64,000 bases of DNA from Pedobacter mendelii (GCF_014635725.1 NZ_BMDJ01000001.1:705111-769110); one strand, 5' to 3'. Positions 1 to 9,543 are shown, counted from the first letter of the stretch. Translations and numbers: made by a program. Notes: generated by a model not told the origin, from the letters alone.

Positions 1-284
1 CCACCCATTAAAACAAGTGTTAAAAGGAAGGTATATTTCCGGCCAATTAAATCGCCCAATCGTCCGAAAACCAATGCTCCAAAAGGGCGAACAATAAAAC
101 CAGCTGCAAATATTGCCAATGTATTTATCAAGGCTGAAGCACCTGCATCGGCAGGAAATAATTGATGACCAATAATAACTGCAAGACTTCCAAAAATATA
201 AAAGTCATACCATTCTATCAGCGTACCTAAAGATGAAGCGCCGATAACTTTAAAAATATTATTCTTTGGTTGTATTTCGATCAT
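1..284 (-). CDS. MFS transporter, MHS-type, N-terminal part (runs off window)
   Basis: Translating the minus strand from the ATG at 284 gives about 94 residues open to the window edge. The start shows the SLGTLIEWYDFYIFG segment typical of the first membrane helix in metabolite:H+ symporters of the ProP/KgtP/ShiA type. It is followed by the MFS motif A loop GRLGDLIGRKYTF between helices 2 and 3. The family moves small organic solutes with protons across the inner membrane; the substrate cannot be read from this fragment. It is divergent from the bestrophin-like gene. Confidence 0.8.
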   Translation of the reverse strand, partial: MIEIQPKNNIFKVIGASSLGTLIEWYDFYIFGSLAVIIGHQLFPADAGASALINTLAIFAAGFIVRPFGALVFGRLGDLIGRKYTFLLTLVLMG

Positions 285-386
285 AACAATTAAGAAGATT
301 TGGTTTTCTAAGATAAACATTTAAGCTGCAAAACGATAAACCCCCTTTAGACGATTTAAATTGTTACAAATAAAACATTTTACCTT

Positions 387-394
387 TAGTTTTG
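387..394 (+). promoter_or_regulatory. Putative -7 box TAGTTTTG of the bestrophin-like gene
   Basis: The octamer fits the Bacteroidota -7 consensus TAnnTTTG and lies 22 bases before the ATG at 417. A TTG triplet at 361-363 is a loose candidate for the -33 element. This is a pattern match only. Confidence 0.4.
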
Positions 395-416
395 TAGTTT
401 ACGAAAAACCAAATTT

Positions 417-1307
417 ATGCTTTTAATACAGAACATTAGATTATCAAGAATTTTAAGAAATACATGGCATGTTGATTTAATTATGATTGCATCCTGCACC
501 GCTGCTTACTTGGTTCGTGAATATTTAATTGCTCATCATTTCGAAATCCCATCAATTATTCCAACCGTATTAGGTACTGCGATTGCATTTTTTATTGGTT
601 TCAATAATAATCAAGCTTACGATAGATGGTGGGAAGCAAGGAAAATTTGGGGTGCTTTGGTTAATGACTCTAGATCTTTTACCAGAGCGTTAATAAACTA
701 TGTTGATAATGACAATATTACGGTGAAGAAAATGATTTACAGGCATATTGCATTTTTATATGCTTTAAAGGCAAACTTACGTGGAGCTGTTGATGAAATT
801 TACATTAAATATCTTACAGAAGAAGATTTAAAAGAAATTGAGCTTCATAACAATGCGCATAATGCAATCTTAAATATTCAATCTAGAGATTTGCAAAAAC
901 TTTCGAAATCTGGCGATATTGATGGTTTTAGATTTATAGAAATAAATGAAATGCTAACGCGATTCTCTGACTCAATGGGTATGAGCGAACGCATAAAAAA
1001 CACTATTTTCCCTACAACCTATACCTATTTAACAAAGGTTTTTATATGGCTTTTCGTTGTGACATTTACGCTTGTAATAAGTCAATCTGCAGGAATTGCT
1101 TCAATTTTTCTTGGCTGGCTAATTGGTTTTGTATTTGTATCAACACAAATAAATGGAATGAGTCTGGTTAATCCTTTCGAAAATAATTCTGCAGGCGTTC
1201 CTTTAAATCAGATTACTCGAACCATAGAAATTAACCTATTGCAAATGCTTGGTGAAAAAGATATTCCGGAACCTATAAAACCCATTAATGAAGAGTATAT
1301 TTTATAA
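417..1307 (+). CDS. Bestrophin-family ion channel (YneE/UPF0187-like)
   Basis: This 296-residue membrane protein matches the bacterial bestrophin family. It has an N-terminal hydrophobic helix, then IPTVLGTAIAFFIGFNNNQAYDRWWEARKIWG around residues 46-80, which is the family signature. A second hydrophobic pair lies near residues 205-245, and a conserved SLVNPFENN-like stretch follows. Bacterial homologues form pentameric cation-selective channels in the inner membrane; the ion selectivity here is unknown. The stop codon directly abuts the stop of the convergent terC-like gene. Confidence 0.85.
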   Translation: MLLIQNIRLSRILRNTWHVDLIMIASCTAAYLVREYLIAHHFEIPSIIPTVLGTAIAFFIGFNNNQAYDRWWEARKIWGALVNDSRSFTRALINYVDNDNITVKKMIYRHIAFLYALKANLRGAVDEIYIKYLTEEDLKEIELHNNAHNAILNIQSRDLQKLSKSGDIDGFRFIEINEMLTRFSDSMGMSERIKNTIFPTTYTYLTKVFIWLFVVTFTLVISQSAGIASIFLGWLIGFVFVSTQINGMSLVNPFENNSAGVPLNQITRTIEINLLQMLGEKDIPEPIKPINEEYIL

Positions 1308-2084
1308 TTAGTTTTTGATATTATTTCTCAATTTAATAGGTTTCTTGCTATTCTTTTTCATTTTAAGATTAAGCATTTCTACCAATACAGAGAAAGCCAT
1401 TGCAAAATAAACATAACCCTTAGGTATATGCTGGTCTAAACCTTCGGCTAGCAATGAAACACCTATTAACAATAAAAAGGAAAGTGCAAGCATTTTAACG
1501 GTTGGGTGATTATTAACAAATGCACTGATAGCACCGGATGAAAACATCATGATTATTACGGCTATAATAACCGCAGCAATCATAATTTCGATATGCTCTG
1601 CCATACCAATTGCTGTAATAACAGAATCTAAAGAAAATACTACATCAAGTATAAGAATTTGGATAATGGTAGTCCAGAAGGAATGAACTTTGGTTTTCCC
1701 ACTTTCATCTTCCTCTCCTTCTAATTTATCGTGTATTTCATGTGTACTTTTATAAATTAAAAATAAACCACCACTTATTAAAATTAAATCGCGCCCAGAA
1801 ATTGCAAGCTTTTCGAACCAATCGCCACTATTAATTCCTATCCAACTACCAATGTTAAAAAGCGGAGATGTAAGTGTCATTATCCAGCTTAGAGAAAGTA
1901 ATAATAATACTCTGGTTATCATGGCTAATCCCAAACCTAGCTGCCTTGCTTTCTTTTGTTGATTTTTAGGGAGTTTTCCAGAAAGAATTGAAATAAAAAC
2001 GATATTATCTATACCCAGAACAATTTCTAAAACGGTTAATGTTAATAGTGAAATCCAGGCTTCGGGTGTGCTTAAAAAATCCAT
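1308..2084 (-). CDS. TerC family integral membrane protein
   Basis: This 258-residue protein has about seven hydrophobic segments. It carries the TerC hallmarks LEIVLGIDNIVFISIL near residues 20-35 and DVVFSLDSVITAIG near residues 147-160, both with the conserved acidic residues thought to contact metal ions. TerC proteins are linked to tellurite resistance and manganese export, so metal-ion homeostasis is the likely role. The reading frame is complete and its stop abuts that of the bestrophin-like gene. No tellurite-resistance partners are nearby. Confidence 0.88.
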   Translation of the reverse strand: MDFLSTPEAWISLLTLTVLEIVLGIDNIVFISILSGKLPKNQQKKARQLGLGLAMITRVLLLLSLSWIMTLTSPLFNIGSWIGINSGDWFEKLAISGRDLILISGGLFLIYKSTHEIHDKLEGEEDESGKTKVHSFWTTIIQILILDVVFSLDSVITAIGMAEHIEIMIAAVIIAVIIMMFSSGAISAFVNNHPTVKMLALSFLLLIGVSLLAEGLDQHIPKGYVYFAMAFSVLVEMLNLKMKKNSKKPIKLRNNIKN

Positions 2085-2167
2085 AAGTTAATTTATCTGA
2101 TAGAGCGAAGATATAAAAAAGACGTTTGAATTTATTGACTAGATTATTAGTGTTTTAGTTGGAATAA

Positions 2168-2728
2168 TTACATGGCAGATTTTAAAATCTCTGTTTTGAG
2201 TTTTTCTTCAAAAACCAATGTTCTTTCTTTTACTGAGGGGATTTCATTAGTAAAGGATATAGAACCAACAGCTTGAATTATTTTCCCGTTTTTGCCGATT
2301 AATACATTCGAGGGAAATCCATGATTAATATTTAACTTTCTAATTTCATCATGTGTTAAACAAATCACTTCATATTTATAACCAACTTTTTTTTTAAATT
2401 TCTTAGCTCGATTAGGTAAATCATAAGTTATTGCAATAAATCTGATTCCTTGATTTTCATATTTATCAACCAATTTATTCAACTCGGGAATTTCTTTAAC
2501 ACAAGGCGGGCATTCTTCAAACCAAAAGTTAATTAACACAATCTGATTGTTCAAATCTTGTTTTGAAAAAGATTTTCCGTTTAATTTTTGGCCTCGAAAA
2601 TCAGACAATGTTTTACCTACTAAATCTTCAAAAAAAGTTTCTTGGTTGGCCCATTTTACAGGCGAAGTTTGAGCTTTTGATAGAACCGATGTAACCAGTA
2701 AAAAGAGAAATAAATAGTTTTTCATCAC
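2168..2728 (-). CDS. TlpA/ResA-like thioredoxin-fold protein, secreted
   Basis: This 186-residue protein starts with a signal peptide that ends near SKAQT. The thioredoxin fold follows, with the redox motif CPPC in WFEECPPCVKEIP near residues 70-82 and the cis-proline region GFPSNVLIG near residue 140. Periplasmic proteins of this type reduce or oxidise disulfides of other envelope proteins. The gene lies downstream of the ECF sigma, anti-sigma and DUF4097 genes on the same strand and may be read with them, although a 66-base gap separates it from the DUF4097 gene. Confidence 0.85.
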   Translation of the reverse strand: MMKNYLFLFLLVTSVLSKAQTSPVKWANQETFFEDLVGKTLSDFRGQKLNGKSFSKQDLNNQIVLINFWFEECPPCVKEIPELNKLVDKYENQGIRFIAITYDLPNRAKKFKKKVGYKYEVICLTHDEIRKLNINHGFPSNVLIGKNGKIIQAVGSISFTNEIPSVKERTLVFEEKLKTEILKSAM

Positions 2729-2794
2729 AGGTTAAATATAAATAAAAGTCCTGCCAAAGAATGACAAGACTTAAATCTATTTGGCATTTAATCG

Positions 2795-4096
2795 TTATTT
2801 AAAAGTTATTGCGCCGTATTCCGTTTTAATTGCAACGTTAGCAGTGCCTCCGCTTCCGATTTTACCTGCATATCTTTTATTTTCATCCTCATCGCTTATT
2901 AGTTTCGCTGATACATTTGAACCATATTTAAAACCCGCATAAGTTGTAGAAAGATTAAAGTTAGCATTATAGTTAGCACTAAAACCTAAACCAACACTTG
3001 CATATTCTCCAGTTAAGCCAAAGTTTTTACAGGCTGGGGTAATTTCGCTAACGGTTAGCTGGTTGTAATCCATATCAATCATGGCATCGCCATTTAATGT
3101 TCCAAGTGTAACATTTGTATATTCTGTTCTAAGCGAAAGCTTGCCTACACTTGCAATTGTAAGGCTACCATATCCTTGTTTAATTACCGTATTGCCCTTA
3201 ATGCTATTGATGTTTACTTTTGCATATTCACTGTTTAACAGTAAATTACCTGCTATTGAGCCAACTGTTAAACCAGAACCATATTGAACTTTAATATCAG
3301 CAGATTTACGAATTGTGTTAATATTTACCGGAACATATTCTGCATTTATTTCAATCGTACCAACCGAGCCTATACTAACACCTCCTCCGTATTCATGTTT
3401 AACAACTGCTGAATTTAAATCCTGAATAGTCATTTTACCATATTCTACATAGAGATAATTATTACTGTTACTTAAACTTCCGGCAATTAAATTTCCATAT
3501 TGAACCTTAAATGATGTAGGCCCAGCGAAATTACCGATTTCTATACTTCCATATTCTTGCTGAGCACTTAGCGCATTTACTGCAGGCATGTAAACAACAT
3601 AATTTACTTTAATTTCTCTTCTCCAGGTAGTAACCCCATTTTTAAGTTTTCTGCCAAAATTGCCCTCTCTATCGCTCATATTTGTTCTTACAGAAACCTG
3701 GTCACCTGATTTAGATGCATCGATACTAACCTCATCAATCAATTTTTGAACGTCCTTATCCGAATTACTGAAAGCTTTAATTTCCACATCTACTTTAACT
3801 TCTTTTCTATCCCAGGTTTTAATTAATATAGCACCATATTGGTTGTTTAAGCTAATTTTATCTCCGTTATCCACGCTAAAAGTTTTACTAAACGATTTTG
3901 ACCGTTCTGCATCACCACCATATTGAGTGGAACTTACAATGGTAATATTAGGATTTAGAGATGCATTAACTTTGGTATTTGTTTGAATGTTAATTGCATA
4001 ATTTTCTGTTGAGCTAATTGTAGCAGGTATTTCCTGCGCATAACTCTTTACGGCTATCAAAGCCATAATGGCTAAAAATAATTTCATCGTTTTCAT
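2795..4096 (-). CDS. DUF4097-like secreted adhesin-type protein
   Basis: This 433-residue protein has a signal peptide (MKTMKLFLAIMALIAVKSYA). The mature part is rich in short beta-strand repeats centred on EYG or QYG, such as SIEIGNFAGPTSFKVQYG, and AEYVPVNI. That pattern fits the DUF4097/auto-transporter-adhesin-like beta-helix family of Bacteroidota. The molecular function is unknown. It lies downstream of an ECF sigma factor and a membrane protein, so its product may be a target or part of an envelope-stress regulon. Shorter relatives occur in the parallel cluster at 46131-47825. Confidence 0.75.
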   Translation of the reverse strand: MKTMKLFLAIMALIAVKSYAQEIPATISSTENYAINIQTNTKVNASLNPNITIVSSTQYGGDAERSKSFSKTFSVDNGDKISLNNQYGAILIKTWDRKEVKVDVEIKAFSNSDKDVQKLIDEVSIDASKSGDQVSVRTNMSDREGNFGRKLKNGVTTWRREIKVNYVVYMPAVNALSAQQEYGSIEIGNFAGPTSFKVQYGNLIAGSLSNSNNYLYVEYGKMTIQDLNSAVVKHEYGGGVSIGSVGTIEINAEYVPVNINTIRKSADIKVQYGSGLTVGSIAGNLLLNSEYAKVNINSIKGNTVIKQGYGSLTIASVGKLSLRTEYTNVTLGTLNGDAMIDMDYNQLTVSEITPACKNFGLTGEYASVGLGFSANYNANFNLSTTYAGFKYGSNVSAKLISDEDENKRYAGKIGSGGTANVAIKTEYGAITFK

Positions 4097-4262
4097 GTGT
4101 TGTTAATTTTTAAACATTTTAACTACTTAAAACCTGCCGACCAATTCTAAGCAATATAATGTGGTGAGCGCATGCTGGTAATATTGATAAATATCAAGTA
4201 TTTAGATTAAGACCATTTAGCTAATTTTGGGTATGCTTTGTTTTTCAAGCTTTTACCCTTAT

Positions 4263-4790
4263 TTATATCTGATTAACTCTTTTATAATCGTCAACCTGGT
4301 TTATAATTAATAACTGTTGTTTTAATAAGTTTAACTGAATTTCACGATTTTTAACCATTGCCTTAACCACAAAAAGTTGGTTTGGTGTAGTTGGCAATTC
4401 AGCTTTTAATCTTTCGTAATCTTCGTCCAGTTTCTTTAAATCATTGGTAAATTTTTTATACAAATCTGGATTTGCCGATGCAAAAATTGCTAGGCTATCT
4501 CTTTTTTCCGTAATTAAGCTAGCAAACTGAATTTCTTTTTTTGCCGCTGCAGCATTAACATCAGCGATTTCTAAATCGCGATTTCTTGATCTTCCTGCGT
4601 AAAGCCAAACTAAACCGAAAACTACTACTATGGCTGCTGCTGCACTCATCCATAAGTACAGCTTTATTGGCTTTTTTTCCTTTTTGCTATCCAGCCCTTT
4701 TTCAATTTTTGCCCAAAGGCCTGCCGATGGTTCAAAAAAATCAAAATCCTTTCGATTTTCCTTAACAAAGGTTTCTAATCTATTATTCAT
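4263..4790 (-). CDS. Candidate membrane anti-sigma factor
   Basis: This 175-residue protein has a cytosolic N-terminal part (residues 1-43), one membrane helix around residues 44-66 and a helical, probably periplasmic C-terminal part. Its start overlaps the end of the ECF sigma gene by 8 bases. This organisation, together with an N-terminus that resembles the product of 47840-48634 (both have F-V-x-x-N-R-x-x-F-D), suggests it binds and inhibits the sigma factor. No zinc-binding anti-sigma motif is visible, so the role rests on context. Confidence 0.6.
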   Translation of the reverse strand: MNNRLETFVKENRKDFDFFEPSAGLWAKIEKGLDSKKEKKPIKLYLWMSAAAAIVVVFGLVWLYAGRSRNRDLEIADVNAAAAKKEIQFASLITEKRDSLAIFASANPDLYKKFTNDLKKLDEDYERLKAELPTTPNQLFVVKAMVKNREIQLNLLKQQLLIINQVDDYKRVNQI

Positions 4791-5340
4791 CTCTCATCCC
4801 TTTCAATTCTAAAATACTTTTTAATTTCTTTTTTGCCCGCATATATTGTGTGCGGCTTGTGTTTTCACTTATTTTTAAAATATGTGCAATCTCTTCATGG
4901 TCATAACCTTCTAAAAGATATAAACTCAAAACCACTCTGTAACCATCGGGCAGCTTGGTAATGGCTTTTCTAATATCATCAGCCTGTAATTGCATCTCAT
5001 ATTCATCTGCACTAACTTCATCTGGAACTTCAGAAACTTCATCGGTACTAACAAACTCAAATTTGCGCTTGCGGAGATAGTTAATAGATTTATTTATCAC
5101 AATCTGCTTTAACCAAAGTCCGAAAGTAGTTTCCTGCCTGAAATCAACAATCCTGGTAAATGCATCTAAAAAGGATTCCTGCAAAACATCTTCAGCCTCT
5201 TCTTCATAATTTAAAATGCGCAATGCCACATTATACATGGCTTTCGAATACAATTTGTACAACTCAAACTGTGCTGCCCTGCTGCCACGCATGCATTCTT
5301 TTACAAGTTCCAGATTTTTATCAACGTAAATGGCTTCCAA
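4783..5340 (-). CDS. RNA polymerase ECF sigma factor
   Basis: This 185-residue protein has sigma-70 region 2 (RILNYEEEAEDVLQESFLDAF, residues about 41-61) and region 4 (LPDGYRVVLSLYLLEGYDHEEIAHIL, residues about 129-154), with a short linker and no region 3. It should direct RNA polymerase to a small set of promoters when released by an anti-sigma partner. It is first in a minus-strand group with the membrane anti-sigma candidate and the DUF4097 gene. A paralogue lies at 48627-49187. Confidence 0.9.
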   Translation of the reverse strand: MEAIYVDKNLELVKECMRGSRAAQFELYKLYSKAMYNVALRILNYEEEAEDVLQESFLDAFTRIVDFRQETTFGLWLKQIVINKSINYLRKRKFEFVSTDEVSEVPDEVSADEYEMQLQADDIRKAITKLPDGYRVVLSLYLLEGYDHEEIAHILKISENTSRTQYMRAKKKLKSILELKGMRDE

Positions 5341-5527
5341 AATTTTGATGATTCTGATTATAAGACATAGGGGATTTTAAAACGTTGCATCAAGGTAGAA
5401 AAAAATTTAAATAAGTATTAACCAGTTTGTTTACACAATCGGTTTGTTAGTGATAAGTAGTTGTATTTGTGAGCAAAACTTTGTTCTATGGAAATAGTTA
5501 TTATAGAAAAAATTGCTCTATTCATCA

Positions 5528-5535
5528 TAAATTTG
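5528..5535 (+). promoter_or_regulatory. Putative -7 box TAAATTTG
   Basis: The octamer matches TAnnTTTG and lies 32 bases before the ATG of the NTF2-like gene at 5568. It is a pattern match only. Confidence 0.35.
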
Positions 5536-5567
5536 AAAACGCTGAAACAAAGAATTAACTTCATAGC

Positions 5568-5960
5568 ATGGAAACCGACTTAATTAATGACATTCATAAA
5601 CGAGCCAACGCAGCTTTAGAATCGAAAGATTCAAAAGTATTTGAAAAGATTTTTGATAAAGATTTAGAATACATTCAGGCTGATGGGAAAATATTAAGCA
5701 AAGCAGAATATATTGATGAATTAGAGAAAACTTTTAAGAAGGTTAAATCGATTCAAACCAGTCAATACAGAATTAAATCTTCTTTTGAGCACGAAATATT
5801 TACAGAAAAGATTGCTCGCAAATCTGTAATAATCAAACCAAAAATGATATTCTTAACGGATAAACAAACCATCCAAACAGAGGAGATTTTCCAATGGAAA
5901 ATAATAAATGGCGAATGGAAAGTAATTAAAGTAGAGGTGGTTTTAGAAGAGAAATATTAA
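5568..5960 (+). CDS. NTF2/SnoaL-fold protein (DUF4440-like)
   Basis: This 130-residue soluble protein begins with a helix containing HKRANAALESKDSKVFEKIFDKDLEYIQADGK, the typical opening of the DUF4440/SnoaL-like cone fold. It ends in the usual beta strands (FQWKIINGEWKVIKVEV). There is no signal peptide. Proteins with this fold bind small ligands or catalyse isomerisation or hydration. No catalytic residues can be assigned here. It is a single gene facing the HigBA pair. Confidence 0.65.
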   Translation: METDLINDIHKRANAALESKDSKVFEKIFDKDLEYIQADGKILSKAEYIDELEKTFKKVKSIQTSQYRIKSSFEHEIFTEKIARKSVIIKPKMIFLTDKQTIQTEEIFQWKIINGEWKVIKVEVVLEEKY

Positions 5961-5967
5961 ATTTATG

Positions 5968-6324
5968 TTATGCAGAGTGAAGAAAAACTTCGGCTGGAAT
6001 TTTAAAATAATTTTTAAGCTTTTGAGCCATTTTTAAAGTTATATCTCTTTTTCCTGATAAAATTGCCGATACATGACCTTTGCTGCCAATAATTGGTTCT
6101 AAATCTTTTGCTTTAATACCCATTTCTAGCATCTTCAGTTTAATCACTTCAAGAGCATCTAATTCTGGTAAATGATGGTGCTTATCATCATAATCCTTTA
6201 CTAATACTATTAATAAATCCAACTCATCACTTTCAATAGTATTTGGTTCTGCATGGAATATTTCCATTAGCCTCATTGACGCCTTGGCATAGTCCGTTTC
6301 TGTTTTTAATACTTTCCAGTTCAT
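5968..6324 (-). CDS. HigA-family antitoxin, XRE-type helix-turn-helix
   Basis: This 118-residue protein carries a C-terminal helix-turn-helix (residues about 72-108, KAKDLEPIIGSKGHVSAILS) of the XRE type. Its N-terminal part resembles the toxin-binding region of HigA antitoxins that follow their toxin gene. Its ATG overlaps the last base of the toxin gene, so the two are translationally coupled. It is expected to neutralise the HigB-like toxin and repress the operon. Toxin-first order is typical of higBA. Confidence 0.8.
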   Translation of the reverse strand: MNWKVLKTETDYAKASMRLMEIFHAEPNTIESDELDLLIVLVKDYDDKHHHLPELDALEVIKLKMLEMGIKAKDLEPIIGSKGHVSAILSGKRDITLKMAQKLKNYFKIPAEVFLHSA

Positions 6325-6653
6325 TATATTTTCTTATTTAAGATATTAACATCGAATGGTACAGTTTCAACATCAATTTTATCATATTCTTGGTGCGTAC
6401 CAAACCAAATAACATAACATGCTTGCTGTAAAAAATTAATTGATACAACTAATCGAAAATCATTTCCTTTAATATTAAAAACAACACGGTTATTAGCAAT
6501 AATACTTGCATTCTTATACACACTTTTTAATTGATTGAAGTTATTAAATTCCTGTTTAGAAAATTCGTTAAACCAAGTTGTAAGCGAGGATGATCCTAAT
6601 TGGTAAGTTTTTGCATAATACAATACGGTCTTCTTTACCAAAATTTTCATCAA
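6324..6653 (-). CDS. HigB-family mRNA interferase toxin
   Basis: This 109-residue protein ends with YVIWFGTHQEYDKIDVETV, the characteristic end of HigB toxins, and has the central strand NDFRLVVSINF. The family cleaves mRNA at the ribosome. Two ATG codons open the frame, at 6653 and 6650; either could be used. The HigA-like gene follows immediately. The pair is complete and shows no sign of decay. Confidence 0.82.
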   Translation of the reverse strand: MMKILVKKTVLYYAKTYQLGSSSLTTWFNEFSKQEFNNFNQLKSVYKNASIIANNRVVFNIKGNDFRLVVSINFLQQACYVIWFGTHQEYDKIDVETVPFDVNILNKKI

Positions 6654-6752
6654 TCAAAAGTAAGTAAAAGTTTTCAAAATGCATACTTTTGTGGTTTTAT
6701 AAGATCGTTTTAAAAACCGCTATGCATATAAGTAATTTTAAAACAAAATCGG

Positions 6753-6760
6753 TATTTTTG
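6753..6760 (+). promoter_or_regulatory. Putative aspS -7 box TATTTTTG
   Basis: The octamer matches TAnnTTTG and lies 23 bases before the aspS ATG. A second match, TACTTTTG, is found at 6684-6691. Confidence 0.4.
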
Positions 6761-6783
6761 CCGCTTAATTTAGAATTACAAAT

Positions 6784-8529
6784 ATGTTAAGAACAGTAAC
6801 TTGCGGTGCATTAAGCCTTGATAATTTGGGCAACAGTGTAACCCTGTGTGGTTGGGTACAAAAATCAAGAGATTTAGGCGGTATGACTTTTATTGATATT
6901 CGCGATCGTTATGGTATTACTCAACTGGTTTTTAACATGGACGATAATCATGCGCTCTGCGAAGCTGCACGTACATTAGGTCGTGAGTTCGTAATAAAAA
7001 CAACTGGTATTGTTGTAGAACGTAGTAATAAAAACCCTAAAATGTCAACCGGTGATGTAGAGATAAAAGTTTCTGCTTTAGAGATTTTAAATGCTGCAAA
7101 ACTACCTCCTTTCATGATTGATGATGAAACCGATGGAGGTGACGAGTTGCGTATGAAATATCGCTACCTGGATTTACGTCGTAATCCGGTTCGCAATAAC
7201 CTGGTTTTACGCCATAAAATGGCGCAATCGGTTCGCCGTTATTTAGATGCTTTAGATTTTATCGAAGTAGAAACACCTGTTTTAATTAAATCTACACCAG
7301 AAGGTGCAAGAGATTTCGTGGTACCAAGCCGAATGAATGCCGGCGAATTTTATGCTTTGCCGCAATCGCCCCAAACTTTTAAGCAATTGCTTATGGTTTC
7401 CGGCTTCGATAGGTATTTCCAGATTGTTAAATGTTTTAGAGATGAAGATTTAAGAGCTGATCGCCAACCTGAATTTACCCAGATTGACTGTGAAATGTCT
7501 TTCATTGAACAAGAAGATATTTTAAACACTTTCGAAGGTTTAATTCGCACGTTATTTAAAGAAGTTCGCAACTACGATTTGCCCGAAGTTCCTCGAATGC
7601 AATACGTGGATGCGATGCGTTTATACGGATCGGATAAACCTGATACTCGTTTCGAAATGCAATTTGTAGAGCTAAACGACTTGGTAAAAGGAAAGGGTTT
7701 CCCAGTTTTTGATAATGCAGAATTGGTTGTAGGCATTAATGCTAAAGGTGCTGCAAACTACACCCGTAAGCAATTAGATGAGTTAACAGATTTTATAAAA
7801 CGGCCTCAAATTGGTGCAACCGGCTTAATTTATGCTCGCCACAATGATGATGGAACAATTAAATCTTCAGTAGATAAGTTCTTTAATGAAGAAGATTTGA
7901 AAAAATGGAGCGAGGCTTTTGCATCAGAAAAAGGGGATTTAATCTTAATTCTTGCTGGTTCTATGGATAAAGTTCGTAAGCAATTGAACGAGCTTCGTTT
8001 AGAAATGGGTAACCGTTTAGGTTTACGCGATAAAAATACATTCTCGGCACTTTGGGTATTGGATTTCCCACTTTTAGAATGGGACGAAGAAACTGAACGA
8101 TACCACGCAATGCACCATCCATTTACATCTCCAAAACCCGAAGATATTGCTCTGCTAGATACTGATCCTAAAAATGTTCGTGCTAATGCTTATGACATGG
8201 TTATAAATGGAACAGAAATTGGTGGCGGTTCGATTCGTATTCATGATAGAGCTTTACAAGCATTAATGTTTAAACATTTAGGTTTCACTGCTGAGGAGGC
8301 TCAAAAGCAATTTGGTTTCTTAATGGATGCGTTTGAGTTTGGCGCACCACCTCATGGAGGTATTGCATTTGGGTTCGATCGTTTAACTTCAATTTTCGCA
8401 GGCTTAGATTCAATTAGGGATGTTATAGCTTTCCCTAAAAACAATTCGGGAAGAGATGTGATGATTGATAGTCCGAGTACCATTGATGACAAACAATTAA
8501 AAGAATTAAAAATTAAAACTGATTTGTAG
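6784..8529 (+). CDS. aspS: Aspartate--tRNA ligase
   Basis: This 581-residue class II synthetase has an N-terminal OB-fold anticodon-binding domain ([26 protein letters not shown], residues about 19-45). The catalytic core follows, with motif 2 around [22 protein letters not shown] (residues about 219-240). The bacterial GAD insertion occupies roughly residues 290-410, and motif 3 is GIAFGFDRL near residue 535. It charges tRNA-Asp in the cytosol. Length matches the family (E. coli about 590). A strong hairpin terminator lies 90 bases downstream. Confidence 0.97.
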   Translation: MLRTVTCGALSLDNLGNSVTLCGWVQKSRDLGGMTFIDIRDRYGITQLVFNMDDNHALCEAARTLGREFVIKTTGIVVERSNKNPKMSTGDVEIKVSALEILNAAKLPPFMIDDETDGGDELRMKYRYLDLRRNPVRNNLVLRHKMAQSVRRYLDALDFIEVETPVLIKSTPEGARDFVVPSRMNAGEFYALPQSPQTFKQLLMVSGFDRYFQIVKCFRDEDLRADRQPEFTQIDCEMSFIEQEDILNTFEGLIRTLFKEVRNYDLPEVPRMQYVDAMRLYGSDKPDTRFEMQFVELNDLVKGKGFPVFDNAELVVGINAKGAANYTRKQLDELTDFIKRPQIGATGLIYARHNDDGTIKSSVDKFFNEEDLKKWSEAFASEKGDLILILAGSMDKVRKQLNELRLEMGNRLGLRDKNTFSALWVLDFPLLEWDEETERYHAMHHPFTSPKPEDIALLDTDPKNVRANAYDMVINGTEIGGGSIRIHDRALQALMFKHLGFTAEEAQKQFGFLMDAFEFGAPPHGGIAFGFDRLTSIFAGLDSIRDVIAFPKNNSGRDVMIDSPSTIDDKQLKELKIKTDL

Positions 8530-8619
8530 GTCATTAAGTTCACTGGCCATTGGTTTATTGTTCATGGAGTATATGACATGATTCACAAGGCTAAGCGTAT
8601 ATGACAACAGCATTAAATA

Positions 8620-8659
8620 AAGAAAGCCTCAGAATTTTTTTAAATCCTGAGGCTTTCTT
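8620..8659. terminator. Bidirectional hairpin terminator between aspS and the convergent 8693-9130 gene
   Basis: A perfect 13-bp inverted repeat, aagaaagcctcag at 8620-8632 and its complement at 8647-8659, encloses an AT-rich loop. It sits between two convergent genes and could end transcription from both sides. Confidence 0.8.
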
Positions 8660-8692
8660 ATGATTCATTTTGGCATTTTGCTTACCAATGAA

Positions 8693-9130
8693 CTAATACG
8701 TTTCACTATCTGGTGGAATTCCGTAATCGATGAATTTCTTATCTTTTTTCTCTTTTTTCTTACTGAAAAAACCTTTCACAGAATTGAATATTGCAGATAT
8801 GTGTTCAGCATCCAAAGATTTTCCAACTTTTCCAGAAACCAGACCGACAGCTGCCTTAGTTAAAAATCCTGCTCCTCTAAATAGGGTTTTGTTCATAAAT
8901 ATAGGCAACAATAAAGACATTGCCGTTCCACTTAAATTCAGTTTATCATCTACCTTAAATAGGTTACTTGGAGTGGCAAACTTTTTAATTAAAGACCCTA
9001 AAGAAAATTGATGGATAAAATTTTTAGTATCCACTTTAAATATACTTTGTTTAAGCGTGTATTCAACTTTCAACTCAAGTTTTTTGGCCTGCAAATCTTC
9101 CAAAGTCCTGATGTTTTTATAATTTCTCAT
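8693..9130 (-). CDS. Uncharacterised protein of the YtxH/holin-like group
   Basis: This 145-residue protein is not assigned to a family. It has a moderately hydrophobic centre (LSGTAMSLLLPIFMNKTLF, residues about 65-85; AGFLTKAAVGLVSGKVG, residues about 87-104) and ends with a lysine-rich tail (FFSKKKEKKDKKF). Its start overlaps the end of the holin-like gene by 14 bases, so the two are translated together. It probably acts at the inner membrane with its two upstream neighbours. Confidence 0.6.
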   Translation of the reverse strand: MRNYKNIRTLEDLQAKKLELKVEYTLKQSIFKVDTKNFIHQFSLGSLIKKFATPSNLFKVDDKLNLSGTAMSLLLPIFMNKTLFRGAGFLTKAAVGLVSGKVGKSLDAEHISAIFNSVKGFFSKKKEKKDKKFIDYGIPPDSETY

Positions 9131-9497
9131 CGTCTTCCTCCTTATCTGCTAGCTTATCAAAATATTTTCTAATGGCAACATTTATAATCGCCTTTTCAAT
9201 ATATTTATCTTTAGTTAAATAAACAATTACTGCCAATAGAATATAGATTAGAGAGACGCATCCAAATCCACCTGCATAACTACCCAAAACATCAGATAGA
9301 TAAAGGGCAAGCGTTACTGAACCAAATAAAAATGCAAGTATAAAGCATACTATAACGGCAGTACTGGTTACTAAATCGGCAAATATTTTTGAGGCTTTTT
9401 CTACAAGGTAGAGCCTTGTGTATTCAGCCCTGGCTTCTAAGAAACCTTTGGCATCATCAACAAGATCTTCTATGCTTTTATCTTTATTTTCCTGCAT
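9117..9497 (-). CDS. Phage-holin-superfamily-like membrane protein (DUF1469 type)
   Basis: This 126-residue protein has an N-terminal amphipathic helix (residues about 5-40) and then two membrane helices around residues 42-65 and 72-95, as in the putative holin superfamily/DUF1469 proteins. Despite the family name, no phage genes are nearby. The group YtxH, holin-like, unknown is common in Bacteroidota chromosomes and is thought to be envelope-associated. The C-terminus is strongly acidic (DKEEDDEKL). Confidence 0.7.
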   Translation of the reverse strand: MQENKDKSIEDLVDDAKGFLEARAEYTRLYLVEKASKIFADLVTSTAVIVCFILAFLFGSVTLALYLSDVLGSYAGGFGCVSLIYILLAVIVYLTKDKYIEKAIINVAIRKYFDKLADKEEDDEKL

Positions 9498-9543
9498 AAT
9501 TCAGATGAGGTTTAACCGGGCTTATACACCCGGTTATATTATT

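Noticed and set aside
9117..9497. Prophage holin
   Set aside because: The holin-superfamily-like protein stands with YtxH and an unknown protein and no lysin, structural or integrase genes are near. This is a common resident gene set.
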